From: Oscillospiraceae bacterium
Lineage (GTDB): Bacteria; Bacillota; Clostridia; Oscillospirales; Ruminococcaceae
Assembly (NCBI GenBank): GCA_902363145.1
Contig: CABIZB010000004.1
Location: 291,562 to 355,561 of the forward strand
Reading direction: 5' to 3'
Length of the DNA stretch: 64,000 bases
Below, in pieces: positions 6,585-15,625 of this stretch (the first letter of the stretch is position 1; the number at the start of each line of letters is the position of its first letter). The notes beneath the pieces are model-generated. The model worked only from the letters and a program-made list of their open reading frames with translations, was not told the DNA's origin and did no database searches. Both the position numbers and the translations under genes were made by a program.

Positions 6585-9434
6585 ATGAAAGAAATCAGAA
6601 AGAAGCTTTCCGCTCTGCTGACAGATGCGGGAAAGTCCGCTGAATATGCTTACAGCGGCGGCGACTGCGATATCACAGGCATTACCGATGATACAAGAAG
6701 CGTATCGGAAGGCTGCATTTTCATATGCGTAAAGGGTGCAAGGTTTGACGGTCACACCGCTGCGGCAGAAATGCTCGAAAAGGGTGCAGCAGCCGTTGTG
6801 TGCGACCATGACTTAGGTCTCGGCGACAGGCAGATCGTTGTATCCGACACCAGAAAATTCTACGGTCACCTTACCGCCGCATGGTTTGACCACCCCGAAA
6901 AGCAGCTTACTCTTATCGGTATCACGGGAACCAACGGAAAGACCACCCTTGCCACCATGGTACATGATATTCTTTCATACACAGGCGAAAAGACAGGTCT
7001 TATCGGCACCACAGGTGCGCTTATCGGTAACGAGCCTGTTGAAAGGGACGATTCCACCCCCACCACTCCCAAGGTATATGAGCTTTACAAAATATTCCGA
7101 ATGATGGCAGACCAGGGCTGCAAATACTGCGTAATGGAGGTATCCTCCTTTGCGCTGGAGCAGAACAGAATTGGCCCTGCGGTGTATGAATGTGCCGTTT
7201 TCACAAACCTTACCCGTGACCATCTGGACTATCACGGCACTATGGAAAACTATTATCAGGCAAAGAAAAAGCTGTTCACCGACCACTGCAAATGCGCTTT
7301 CATCAACACTGAGGACAGCTACGGCGAAAGGCTTTACAATGAAATATCCTGCCCCAAGTATTCATACGGATTAAAGGGCGATACAAGCATTTACGCAAGC
7401 TATATCAAGCATTCGGGCGGCGTGACAAAGTTCTGGTTCTGCTGCCCCGGAAAGAGCTTCCCGTTCACTCTCAGAATGATGGGCGGCTACAATATACTGA
7501 ACGCCACTGCGGCCATTGCCGTGTGCGCTCAGCTTAAAATCCCCATGGAAAAGATAACCGAAGCCATGGGCTGCTTCAAGGGCGTAAGGGGAAGGTGCGA
7601 GATAATCCCCACAGGAAAGGATTTCTTCATCGTCTGCGACTATGCCCACTCCCCCGATGCGCTGGAAAATATGCTTCCCAGCATAAAGGAGAACACCGAG
7701 GGCAGGCTCATATGCCTCTTCGGCTGCGGCGGCGACCGTGACCGCACAAAGCGCCCCCTTATGGCAAAGGCTGCGGCTCAGTTTGCAGACTATCTCATAG
7801 TAACATCTGATAACCCCAGAAATGAAGACCCCGACGCTATTATTGATGAGATAATGACAGGGCTTGAGGGTTCTGAAGTTCCCTGCGACCGCATCACCGA
7901 CAGAAAGGAAGCTATCTTCCATGCGGTAAGGATTGCACGAAAGGGCGATGTTATCGTTCTGGCAGGCAAGGGTCACGAGGATTATCAGGTGCTGGCAGGA
8001 AATGTCCACATTCACTTTGACGAGCGTGAGATATGCGCCCAAGCGCTGGATTTTCTTGACAAGATAAGCATGACTGTTGAGGAAATGGCTCAGGCCTGCA
8101 AAGGCAGCTGCGCAAATATCCCCGACACATCAATAAAGATCGCTGCCGACAGAATAAAGAGCGACAGCCGAAAGATATTACCGGGCGATGTTTTCGTTGC
8201 CTACAGAGGCGAAAAGTTTGACGGTCACGATTACGTTAAGGACTGCACCGACAAGGGCGCTGTTGTCAATGTGACCGACCATGAGATAGAGGGCTGCCCC
8301 TGCATAGTCACAAAGGACACCGTAAGAGCAGTGCTTGACATTGCAGGTCATTTCAGAAGAAAGTTCTCCCCCGTTCTTGTTGGAGTTACTGGCAGCGTGG
8401 GCAAGACCACCACAAAGGAAATGGTCGCACTTGCCCTTTCGTCAAAGTACAACACCTATAAGACCCCTGCAAACCGCAACAATGAGATAGGTATGCCCTT
8501 TGCATTGCTGGAACTTACCCCCGCATATGAAGCGGCTGTTATCGAAATGGGAATGTCCCACTTCGGCGAGCTGGAACGCCTTTCAAGATCAAGCAACCCC
8601 GATATCTGCATAATAACAAATATCGGCTGGTCACACGCTGAAAATCTCGGTTCCACACAGGAGGGCGTTTTAAAGGCAAAGCTTGAAGTGCTTTTGGGTG
8701 CAAAACCCGCCGCTCCCCTTATCGTCTGCGGCGATGACCCACACCTTGCACCTCTGAAAAACACAATAACCGACCGCAAGGTCATTACCTGCGGCATAGT
8801 TGATAAAAACTGCGACTATTTTGCGGCAGATATCGAAACAGGCGAGGAAAGCACTTCCTTTACCGTTGTGAAAAACGGCATCAGGTGCGAAAGAATGACC
8901 CTCCCCTGCATAGGCAGCCACCATATCACAGACGCTCTCATTGCCACGGCGGCAGCGGAAGCGGCAGGCTGCGACATGGCAGGCATTGCGGAAAAGCTTT
9001 CGGGCTTCGGGCTGGACGGTCTCCGTCAGCACAAAGAATATAAAAAGGGACAGACGGTCATAATCGACTGCTACAACGCCGCTCCCGATTCCATGAAGGC
9101 GGCTCTGAATGTTCTCTGCGACACAAAGGGAGCAAGGCACATTGCCGTTCTGGGCGATATGCTGGAGCTTGGCGACCTTTCCGCAAAACTTCATAAGGAA
9201 GTTGGCGAATATGCCGCACAGAAGGGCATTGACTTGGCAGTATGCTACGGAAATAACGCAAAGTACATTGCCGAGGGCGCAAAGGAAAACGGAGCAGAGG
9301 CTTATTACTCCTCCGACAAGGCAGAAGTGCTTGATTTCCTGAAAGCAAGCCTTAGAGACAACGATGCCGTTCTTTACAAGGCAAGCCGCAGTATGCGAAT
9401 GGAAGATATCATCAGGGATTATTACGGTGAGTGA
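6585..9434 (+). CDS. murE-murF: Fused MurE-MurF: UDP-MurNAc-tripeptide synthetase / D-Ala-D-Ala ligase
   Basis: One 949-residue reading frame carries two complete Mur ligases in sequence. Residues 1-495 are MurE, which adds the third amino acid to UDP-MurNAc-L-Ala-D-Glu: P-loop GITGTNGKTTLAT near 112, carboxylated-Lys region, and the DNPR motif near 407 that marks meso-diaminopimelate specificity. Residues 496-949 are MurF, which adds D-Ala-D-Ala: P-loop GVTGSVGKTTTKE near 601, then NRNNEIGMPFALLEL. The junction reads LDKISMTVEEMAQAC; the Met at 496 (base 8070) is where a separate MurF would begin, but no ribosome site precedes it. The adjacent genes are usually separate in Firmicutes. Together the halves catalyse two consecutive cytoplasmic steps. 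Confidence 0.93.
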   Translation: MKEIRKKLSALLTDAGKSAEYAYSGGDCDITGITDDTRSVSEGCIFICVKGARFDGHTAAAEMLEKGAAAVVCDHDLGLGDRQIVVSDTRKFYGHLTAAWFDHPEKQLTLIGITGTNGKTTLATMVHDILSYTGEKTGLIGTTGALIGNEPVERDDSTPTTPKVYELYKIFRMMADQGCKYCVMEVSSFALEQNRIGPAVYECAVFTNLTRDHLDYHGTMENYYQAKKKLFTDHCKCAFINTEDSYGERLYNEISCPKYSYGLKGDTSIYASYIKHSGGVTKFWFCCPGKSFPFTLRMMGGYNILNATAAIAVCAQLKIPMEKITEAMGCFKGVRGRCEIIPTGKDFFIVCDYAHSPDALENMLPSIKENTEGRLICLFGCGGDRDRTKRPLMAKAAAQFADYLIVTSDNPRNEDPDAIIDEIMTGLEGSEVPCDRITDRKEAIFHAVRIARKGDVIVLAGKGHEDYQVLAGNVHIHFDEREICAQALDFLDKISMTVEEMAQACKGSCANIPDTSIKIAADRIKSDSRKILPGDVFVAYRGEKFDGHDYVKDCTDKGAVVNVTDHEIEGCPCIVTKDTVRAVLDIAGHFRRKFSPVLVGVTGSVGKTTTKEMVALALSSKYNTYKTPANRNNEIGMPFALLELTPAYEAAVIEMGMSHFGELERLSRSSNPDICIITNIGWSHAENLGSTQEGVLKAKLEVLLGAKPAAPLIVCGDDPHLAPLKNTITDRKVITCGIVDKNCDYFAADIETGEESTSFTVVKNGIRCERMTLPCIGSHHITDALIATAAAEAAGCDMAGIAEKLSGFGLDGLRQHKEYKKGQTVIIDCYNAAPDSMKAALNVLCDTKGARHIAVLGDMLELGDLSAKLHKEVGEYAAQKGIDLAVCYGNNAKYIAEGAKENGAEAYYSSDKAEVLDFLKASLRDNDAVLYKASRSMRMEDIIRDYYGE

Positions 9435-9505
9435 CCTGCGGGTGACGCAAATCGCCGTGATATGACAAAACGATCATGATATAATTACAGATAGGAGCAG
9501 ATAAT

Positions 9506-10522
9506 ATGCCGTACTGGATAAATCTGATGGCGGCTGCCATTGCCTTTGCAGTGTCCGCCGTACTGGGAATATACCTTATACCGCTTCTCAAGAAGCTTCA
9601 CTTCGGAACCACTATTTACGAAAAAGGCCCAGCATGGCACAAGAGCAAGAACGGAACCCCTCTTATGGGCGGCTTCATGTTCATCATCGGAACCATTCTT
9701 GCCACCGCCGCAGCCTACTGCATATGGCGCTTTGTATGTCCTCAGAGCGCAGTGGTACCCGATAACAACGGTCTATACAAGCTCCTTGCAGGACTGGGCT
9801 ACGCTATCCTCAACGGAGTTATCGGATTTATCGACGACTACATCAAGGCAGTGAAAAAGCAGAACAAGGGTCTTGACGCAAAGCAGAAGATGATAATGCA
9901 GTTTGCGGCTTCCGTTATGTTCCTTGAAGTTCTCCGTCTGCTGGGCGATACCTCCACAGAGATAATCATTCCCTTTGCAGGCAAGGTGGATTTCGGCTTC
10001 TTCTACTACATCATAATGCTCCTGTACCTTATATTCCTCACAAACTCCGTTAACCTTACCGATGGCGTTGACGGTCTGTGCGGAACAGTTACCACAGTAT
10101 TCTCTCTCTCATGGCTGGCAATTTTCCTTACCATGGGAATGTACGAGTATTCCATATTCGCCTCTGCTCTGGCAGGCGGCTGCATGGGCTTCCTGGTATG
10201 GAACCTTAACCCCGCAAAGGTATTCATGGGCGATACAGGCTCCATGTTCCTGGGCGGCTGCGTGTGCGCAATGGGCTTTATAACCCACCAGCATCTGCTT
10301 CTGGCGCTCATCGCAATAGTATATATCTGCGAGGCGCTTTCCGTAGTGCTCCAGGTCATAAGCTTCAAGACCACAGGCAAGAGAATTTTCAAAATGTCCC
10401 CTATCCACCATCACTTTGAGATGTGCGGATTTTCCGAGTACAAAATAGTTATCACCTTCTCCGCTGTAGGTCTTATCTGCGGAATACTGGGCAACGTTCT
10501 TTACAACATCTACCTTAAATAA
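9506..10522 (+). CDS. mraY: Phospho-MurNAc-pentapeptide transferase
   Basis: MraY transfers phospho-MurNAc-pentapeptide from UDP to undecaprenyl phosphate, making lipid I at the inner face of the membrane. The 338-residue protein is very hydrophobic (about ten membrane segments) and shows GTPLMGGFMFI, the aspartate-rich IGFIDDYIKAVKKQNKGL, NLTDGVDGLCG, VFMGDTGSMFLGG and the MSPIHHHFEM loop, all MraY hallmarks. TAGGAG upstream supports the start. It follows the MurE-MurF fusion by 71 bases and is followed directly by ftsW; the murD gene often found in this gap is absent. Confidence 0.97.
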   Translation: MPYWINLMAAAIAFAVSAVLGIYLIPLLKKLHFGTTIYEKGPAWHKSKNGTPLMGGFMFIIGTILATAAAYCIWRFVCPQSAVVPDNNGLYKLLAGLGYAILNGVIGFIDDYIKAVKKQNKGLDAKQKMIMQFAASVMFLEVLRLLGDTSTEIIIPFAGKVDFGFFYYIIMLLYLIFLTNSVNLTDGVDGLCGTVTTVFSLSWLAIFLTMGMYEYSIFASALAGGCMGFLVWNLNPAKVFMGDTGSMFLGGCVCAMGFITHQHLLLALIAIVYICEALSVVLQVISFKTTGKRIFKMSPIHHHFEMCGFSEYKIVITFSAVGLICGILGNVLYNIYLK

Positions 10523-10557
10523 TCGGATATAAAATATTTAAAGAAAGGAGAGCCGCC

Positions 10558-11934
10558 ATGCCGAAACAACAGTCTCAGCAAAACGCCAAGGCTCAGAAAG
10601 AACAGCCTAAGCAGCAAAAGGCACCCAAGCAAAAGCGCCTTGCCAATAATAAGACCTGGTTCAAGGCACTTATGCCCAAAAGCAGGTATCTGGAAAATAT
10701 CCGCATCGGCGAGATAGACCTCCCCTTTCTTTTTCTGGTGCTTGTGCTGTTGGTATTCGGAATGATAATGATGTATTCCGCCTCCTACGCATGGGCGATT
10801 CATGACAACAACCCCCAGGATTTTTACTTCAAGAAGCAGCTCTTCATGGCAGCAATAGGCCTTGTGGTGATGATGTATCTTTCCAGCCGAAAGTTTGACT
10901 ATCATATCCTCAGGTCACCGCTGGTGGCAAACGGACTTTTTGTTATCTGCATACTGCTGATGATACTTGTCCACACGAAATTCTTCGGCGTTACCGATAA
11001 CGGTGCCAGCCGATGGATAAGAATCGGTACTGCATCCAAAACGTTCTTTACCTTCCAGCCCTCCGAGCTTATGAAGCTTGCGGTGATAATCATTTTTTCC
11101 GCAATGATCTCCGCAAATCATCAGAAGCTAAAGGAAAAGGGCGGACTTTTGCCATATATCGCCATACTCGCCATTGCCGCAGGCTTTACAGTCGTTCAGC
11201 CCCACCTTTCCGGTACCATAATCATCTGCGCCATTGCAGTTACACTCCTTTATGTGGGCGGCGCAAATATGAAATCGTTCATTCCTCTGGTAATCGGCGG
11301 TATTGCCCTTATCACTGTTGTTGCATTTATCCTGTACAAATACGCCGACTACTCATACATCAAAAACCGTATCGACAGCTGGCTTTATACCTTTGATGAC
11401 GCAAACCGTGATATCGCATGGCAGACACGAAACTCCCTCATTGCCATAGGCTCGGGCGGAGTGTTCGGTCTTGGTCTGGGAAATTCCAGGCAGAAGTTTT
11501 TGTATCTCCCCGAGTCGCAGAACGACTTTGTTTTCGCCATCGTGTGCGAAGAGCTGGGCTTCCTTGGCGCAGCAGTCGTTATCATTCTTTTCCTTATGCT
11601 CATATTCAGAGGCTTCAAGATAGCCGAGAACGCACCCGATAAATTCGGTATGCTGCTTGTTACAGGTCTTACCGTACAGATAGGACTGCAGGCACTGCTG
11701 AATATCGCCGTTGTGTCAAACGCTATCCCCAACACAGGAATATCGCTGCCGTTCTTCAGCTACGGCGGAACGGCGCTTATAATCCAGCTCCTGGAAATGG
11801 GGCTGATACTGAACGTGTCACGACAATCCATGCCCGACAAGGAACAGCCTGACGCCGCTCCCTCGGAACAGTCCCGTGAGATCGAACTGGCTAAAAAGCA
11901 GCTGGGTCAAAATGCACGTTCACGCAAAAAATAA
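10558..11934 (+). CDS. ftsW: SEDS-family peptidoglycan polymerase FtsW/SpoVE
   Basis: A 458-residue polytopic membrane protein of the SEDS family, which polymerises lipid II in the septum together with a class B PBP such as the spoVD product just upstream. After a Lys/Gln-rich cytoplasmic tail of about 50 residues there are about ten membrane segments. SEDS landmarks include MMYSASYAWA, FQPSELMKLAVIIIFS, a QPHLSGTIIICAIA stretch, the large loop with LGLGNSRQKFLYLPESQNDFVF, and PNTGISLPFFSYGGTA. A good AAAGGAG selects ATG 10558. The long Gln/Lys-rich N-terminal extension is unusual in composition but not unprecedented. Confidence 0.95.
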   Translation: MPKQQSQQNAKAQKEQPKQQKAPKQKRLANNKTWFKALMPKSRYLENIRIGEIDLPFLFLVLVLLVFGMIMMYSASYAWAIHDNNPQDFYFKKQLFMAAIGLVVMMYLSSRKFDYHILRSPLVANGLFVICILLMILVHTKFFGVTDNGASRWIRIGTASKTFFTFQPSELMKLAVIIIFSAMISANHQKLKEKGGLLPYIAILAIAAGFTVVQPHLSGTIIICAIAVTLLYVGGANMKSFIPLVIGGIALITVVAFILYKYADYSYIKNRIDSWLYTFDDANRDIAWQTRNSLIAIGSGGVFGLGLGNSRQKFLYLPESQNDFVFAIVCEELGFLGAAVVIILFLMLIFRGFKIAENAPDKFGMLLVTGLTVQIGLQALLNIAVVSNAIPNTGISLPFFSYGGTALIIQLLEMGLILNVSRQSMPDKEQPDAAPSEQSREIELAKKQLGQNARSRKK

Positions 11935-11966
11935 AATGTACCTATCATCTGAAAAGGAAGTAGCTT

Positions 11967-13100
11967 ATGAAAGTTTTACTGGCAGGAGGCGGAACGGCAG
12001 GTCATATCAATCCTGCTCTCGCCATTATATCCATAATAAAGGATCATTGTCCCGACGCTGAATTCCTCTATGCCGGCACACCAAACGGAATGGAATCCCG
12101 CCTTGTGCCTATGGAGAATATCCCATTTGCGCCCATAAAGGTCAGCGGATTTCAGCGAAAGCTCACCCCCAAGAACATCGTCAGGAACATAAAGGCAGCC
12201 GCATATCTTACCACCGCAGGTCATACCGCACGTAAGATAATCAAGGATTTCGGCCCCGATATCGTCATCGGAACAGGCGGATATGTAAGCGGCCCTATAG
12301 TTCTGGAAGCTGAAAAAATGGGTATCCCCACTGCTATCCACGAGCAGAACGCATACCCCGGAGTTACCACAAGGATACTTTCCAAAAAGGCTGATATAGT
12401 AATGCTCACCATGGAAGAAGCGGCTGAGTATTTCGATAAAAGCGTAAAGTACATAAAAACAGGTCTGCCCGTAAGAAAGGGCTTTGACCCCTCACGCATA
12501 AGCCGTGCGGAAGCCAAAAAAGAGCTGGGGCTGGACGAAAACAGCATCTGTATCTTCTCATGGGGCGGAAGCCTGGGTGCGGGAGCTATCAACAGCAGCG
12601 CCCTTGCCCTTATAAAGTGGGAAAAGGAAAGCGGACTGAACATCTCCCATATCCACAGCTACGGCAAAATGGGTCACGGTACCTTTGTACAGAGCCTTAA
12701 AGAAATGGGCATCGACCCCGAGACAGACCCCAAGCTCATGGTCAAGGAGTACATCCACAACATGGACGTATGCACCGCAGCAGCCGACCTTATCATCTGC
12801 CGCAGCGGAGCTTCTGCCATAAGCGAGCTTGAAGCAATGGGACGTGCTTCCATTCTTATCCCCTCCCCCGTGGTTGCGGGAAATCATCAGTATCACAACG
12901 CAATGGTGCTCGGCAAAGCCGGCGCTGCCATCGTTATCGAGCAGAAGGATCTTACGGACGAGCTTATCATAAATGAAGCAAAGAAGCTCTGCTCCGATCC
13001 CGCAAGGCTAGACGATCTGGCACGCAAGGCTCACGAACAGTGCATCACCGACACCCCCGACAGGATATACAAGGCAATAACCGACGTAATGAAAAAATAA
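11967..13100 (+). CDS. murG: UDP-GlcNAc:lipid I N-acetylglucosaminyltransferase
   Basis: MurG adds GlcNAc to lipid I on the cytoplasmic face, giving lipid II. The 377-residue protein begins with the GGGTAGHINPALA loop (about residues 7-19), continues with VIGTGGYVSGPIV and AIHEQNAYPGVTTRIL, and has the C-terminal donor-site segment LIICRSGASAISELEAMGRASILIPSP. AAAGGAAG six to eight bases upstream selects ATG 11967, 32 bases after ftsW. It completes the mraY-ftsW-murG core of the cluster. Confidence 0.96.
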   Translation: MKVLLAGGGTAGHINPALAIISIIKDHCPDAEFLYAGTPNGMESRLVPMENIPFAPIKVSGFQRKLTPKNIVRNIKAAAYLTTAGHTARKIIKDFGPDIVIGTGGYVSGPIVLEAEKMGIPTAIHEQNAYPGVTTRILSKKADIVMLTMEEAAEYFDKSVKYIKTGLPVRKGFDPSRISRAEAKKELGLDENSICIFSWGGSLGAGAINSSALALIKWEKESGLNISHIHSYGKMGHGTFVQSLKEMGIDPETDPKLMVKEYIHNMDVCTAAADLIICRSGASAISELEAMGRASILIPSPVVAGNHQYHNAMVLGKAGAAIVIEQKDLTDELIINEAKKLCSDPARLDDLARKAHEQCITDTPDRIYKAITDVMKK

Positions 13101-13168
13101 GCTTTTTTCACACTTTTCCGCAGCGCTCATAATATAAGTTATAATCAACTTATAAAGGAGCGTCGGAT

Positions 13169-14431
13169 ATGCAGAAGCTGGTGATCGACGGAGGCCGCCC
13201 TCTCAGCGGTGAAATAAAAGTCCAGGGAGCAAAAAATGCAGTGCTGCCCGTCCTTGCCGCCTGTACACTGTGCAGCAGGGAGGTAAGGCTCAGCAACTGC
13301 CCCTGCATCTCCGACCGATACGGCGCTGCACGTATCCTTACCAGCCTTGGCGGAAAGGTCCGTGCCGACGGAACAGACATGACCGTTGACTGCACCGGCA
13401 TCGACAGTTCTTCCATAAGCAGCGAGCTTATGCGCACCATGCGCAGCTCTATAATCTTTATGGGGGCGCTGATGGGCAGAACGGGCAAATGCACATTGTG
13501 CTATCCCGGCGGCTGCGATCTTGGCCCGAGGCCTATAGATATGCACCTTTCGGCTATGAAGAAAATGGGGGCTGTAATAACAGACGAGCACGGAATTATA
13601 GAATGCTCCGCTCCCGAGGGTCTGACAGGCTGCAAGATATCCCTTTCATTCCCATCGGTGGGAGCAACGGAAAATATTCTGCTGGCGGCTGTCACCGCAA
13701 AGGGCGAAACTGTTATCTCCAACTGCGCAAGAGAGCCTGAGATAACCTGCCTTGCAGATTTCCTTATCGCCTGCGGCGCTCATATAAACGGCGCAGGTGG
13801 AAGCAGGATAACCGTTGAGGGCGTTGAGCGCCTTTCGGCTCCCCGGGAAAGTTTTGCAATAATCCCCGACAGAATAGCCGCAGCCACATATCTTTCCTGC
13901 TGCGCCTGTGCAGGGGGAGAGCTTATGCTTACCGACTGCTGCCCCGCTCATATGGAAGCCATACTTCCCCTTTTTGAGCAGATGGGTATGTACGTCCGCA
14001 GCTTCGGCTCAAATATATACATACAGAAAACAGGCGGTCTTAAAGCCGCCGATACCATACGCACAATGGTCTATCCGGGATTTCCCACGGACGCTCAGGC
14101 GATCATAATGGCTCCCCTCTGCACGGCGGAGGGAACCACAGTGTTTGTGGAGAACATCTTCGAGAACCGCTACCGCCACACGGGAGCGCTTAGCCGAATG
14201 GGCGCAGATATCCGTGCGGAGGGAAAGGTCGCCGTTGTAACAGGCGTTCCCGCTCTTTACGGAGCAGCTTCGGAAGCCCCTGACCTGAGAGGAGGCGCAG
14301 CAATAGTCTGCGCAGCTCTCGGCGCATCGGGCAGGTCGGAGATAACAAGGACAGAACTTATCGACAGAGGGTATGACAGCATAGAAGCTATCCTTTCATC
14401 GGCAGGAGCAAAAATAAGCAGGATAATATAA
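13169..14431 (+). CDS. murA: UDP-GlcNAc 1-carboxyvinyltransferase
   Basis: MurA carries out the first committed step of peptidoglycan synthesis, joining phosphoenolpyruvate to UDP-GlcNAc. The 420-residue protein shows the substrate-binding GAKNAVLP near residue 20, and YPGGCDLGPRPIDMH with the catalytic Cys at residue 116 that fosfomycin would alkylate. FPTDAQAIIMAP and the C-terminal LRGGAAIVCAAL follow. AAAGGAG precedes ATG 13169. The stop codon TAA at 14429-14431 is also the 5' target duplication of a MITE that begins at the next base. Firmicutes often have two murA copies; whether this is murAA or murAB cannot be judged here. Confidence 0.95.
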   Translation: MQKLVIDGGRPLSGEIKVQGAKNAVLPVLAACTLCSREVRLSNCPCISDRYGAARILTSLGGKVRADGTDMTVDCTGIDSSSISSELMRTMRSSIIFMGALMGRTGKCTLCYPGGCDLGPRPIDMHLSAMKKMGAVITDEHGIIECSAPEGLTGCKISLSFPSVGATENILLAAVTAKGETVISNCAREPEITCLADFLIACGAHINGAGGSRITVEGVERLSAPRESFAIIPDRIAAATYLSCCACAGGELMLTDCCPAHMEAILPLFEQMGMYVRSFGSNIYIQKTGGLKAADTIRTMVYPGFPTDAQAIIMAPLCTAEGTTVFVENIFENRYRHTGALSRMGADIRAEGKVAVVTGVPALYGAASEAPDLRGGAAIVCAALGASGRSEITRTELIDRGYDSIEAILSSAGAKISRII

Positions 14432-14516
14432 TACTGATCACCAATAAAACTATATACAAAAATCATCGAATGATCTATACGCTATTTTTTGTATAGTTTT
14501 TAATTGGCGTTTAGTA
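14432..14516 (+). mobile_element. MITE copy 1, between murA and ftsQ
   Basis: An 85-bp element with imperfect terminal inverted repeats of about 33 bp (TACTGATCACCAAT at one end; the complement of TACTAAACGCCAAT at the other). It is flanked by direct TAA repeats at 14429-14431 and 14517-14519. The left TAA is the murA stop codon, so the gene is intact. It is a shorter, diverged relative of copies 2 and 3, differing mainly in the loop. The ftsQ ribosome site begins five bases after its right end. Confidence 0.8.
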
Positions 14517-14534
14517 TAACAAGGAGTTTTTATT

Positions 14535-15431
14535 TTGAGCAGTCAGAGTCAGCCCTACCGCCGCAGGCACAAGCAGCGACATACGCTTACGGGCATTGTG
14601 GTATTTATCATAGTGGCAGGAATATTTCTGCTGCTTTCAACAACAGTCATATTCAATGTTGAAAACATTCGTGTAACGGGTGCATCAAACTACACCCCAC
14701 AGGAAATAATCGACGCCAGCGGAGTTGAGGCGGGCGATAATCTTGTCCGTCTCAGCACCGATAAGGTAAGCAGTCAGATAACCTCCAGACTGGTTTACAT
14801 AGAAAAAGCACATCTTAGCCGCTCATTCCCCTCCACGCTGATAATAAACGTGGAAGCCAGCGAGCCTGAGGCGAATTTCATCACCGACCACGGCATATAT
14901 CTCATAAGCAAGGGCGGCAAGATACTTGAAAAGATAGACGAGCCTAAGGCAAACCTTTTCAATTTCACGGGAACTGACCCCAAGCTGGAGCTTCTCCCCG
15001 GGGACAAGTACGCTTCCAACGATGAGCACAAGGACACAGTGGTCTATCAGATGATGACCATGCTGGACACGGGCAATTACAGCACCGTTACCTCGGTAGA
15101 TGTTACCGACCGTGCGGATATCAAATGCGTTTTCGATAACCGTATCACAGTAAGTCTCGGCTCGGTAAACGACCTTGAATACAAAATGAACTTTGCCAAG
15201 GAGATAATCGAGACAAAGATAGGCGACAAGACCGAGGGCACTCTTACCATTCTTTCCGACGCAAACAGCGCATCATTCCTTGACAAGGAAAGCCTGGAAA
15301 ACAACGCCAAGGTCTATAACGACAACATTGCTTCCATGACCACCGCCGATACTCAGGAAACCGATGAAAACGGCAACCCCATTGAAACTGAAACGTCGGA
15401 GACGACCTCCGCCGCAGTGGCAATGGAATAA
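14535..15431 (+). CDS. ftsQ: Cell division protein FtsQ/DivIB
   Basis: A 298-residue bitopic divisome protein that links FtsL/DivIC to the septal machinery. It has a basic cytoplasmic tail (RRRHKQRH), one membrane segment (about 20-40), then a POTRA domain (VENIRVTGASNYTPQEI to LIINVEASEP). The FtsQ beta domain follows, and the protein ends in a Thr/Glu-rich tail. Translation starts at TTG 14535, eight bases after AAGGAG (14521-14526). A MITE lies immediately upstream and may weaken read-through from murA, so ftsQ might depend on its own promoter. Confidence 0.9.
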   Translation: MSSQSQPYRRRHKQRHTLTGIVVFIIVAGIFLLLSTTVIFNVENIRVTGASNYTPQEIIDASGVEAGDNLVRLSTDKVSSQITSRLVYIEKAHLSRSFPSTLIINVEASEPEANFITDHGIYLISKGGKILEKIDEPKANLFNFTGTDPKLELLPGDKYASNDEHKDTVVYQMMTMLDTGNYSTVTSVDVTDRADIKCVFDNRITVSLGSVNDLEYKMNFAKEIIETKIGDKTEGTLTILSDANSASFLDKESLENNAKVYNDNIASMTTADTQETDENGNPIETETSETTSAAVAME

Positions 15432-15625
15432 TCATGAAGCACGGTTGTGAAATGTGAACAAAAAGGGTACTATATTATCATTTTTTTGTGCAACTGCGTT
15501 TTTTTTAGAAAAATCACTTGAAAAAAATCCGCAGGTGTGTTAAAATAAATGTTGTGTATAATATAATCAGGAATAATTCAGATTTTTCTGTATTTACATA
15601 TAAACAGTAAACAGGAGGAAGAAAA

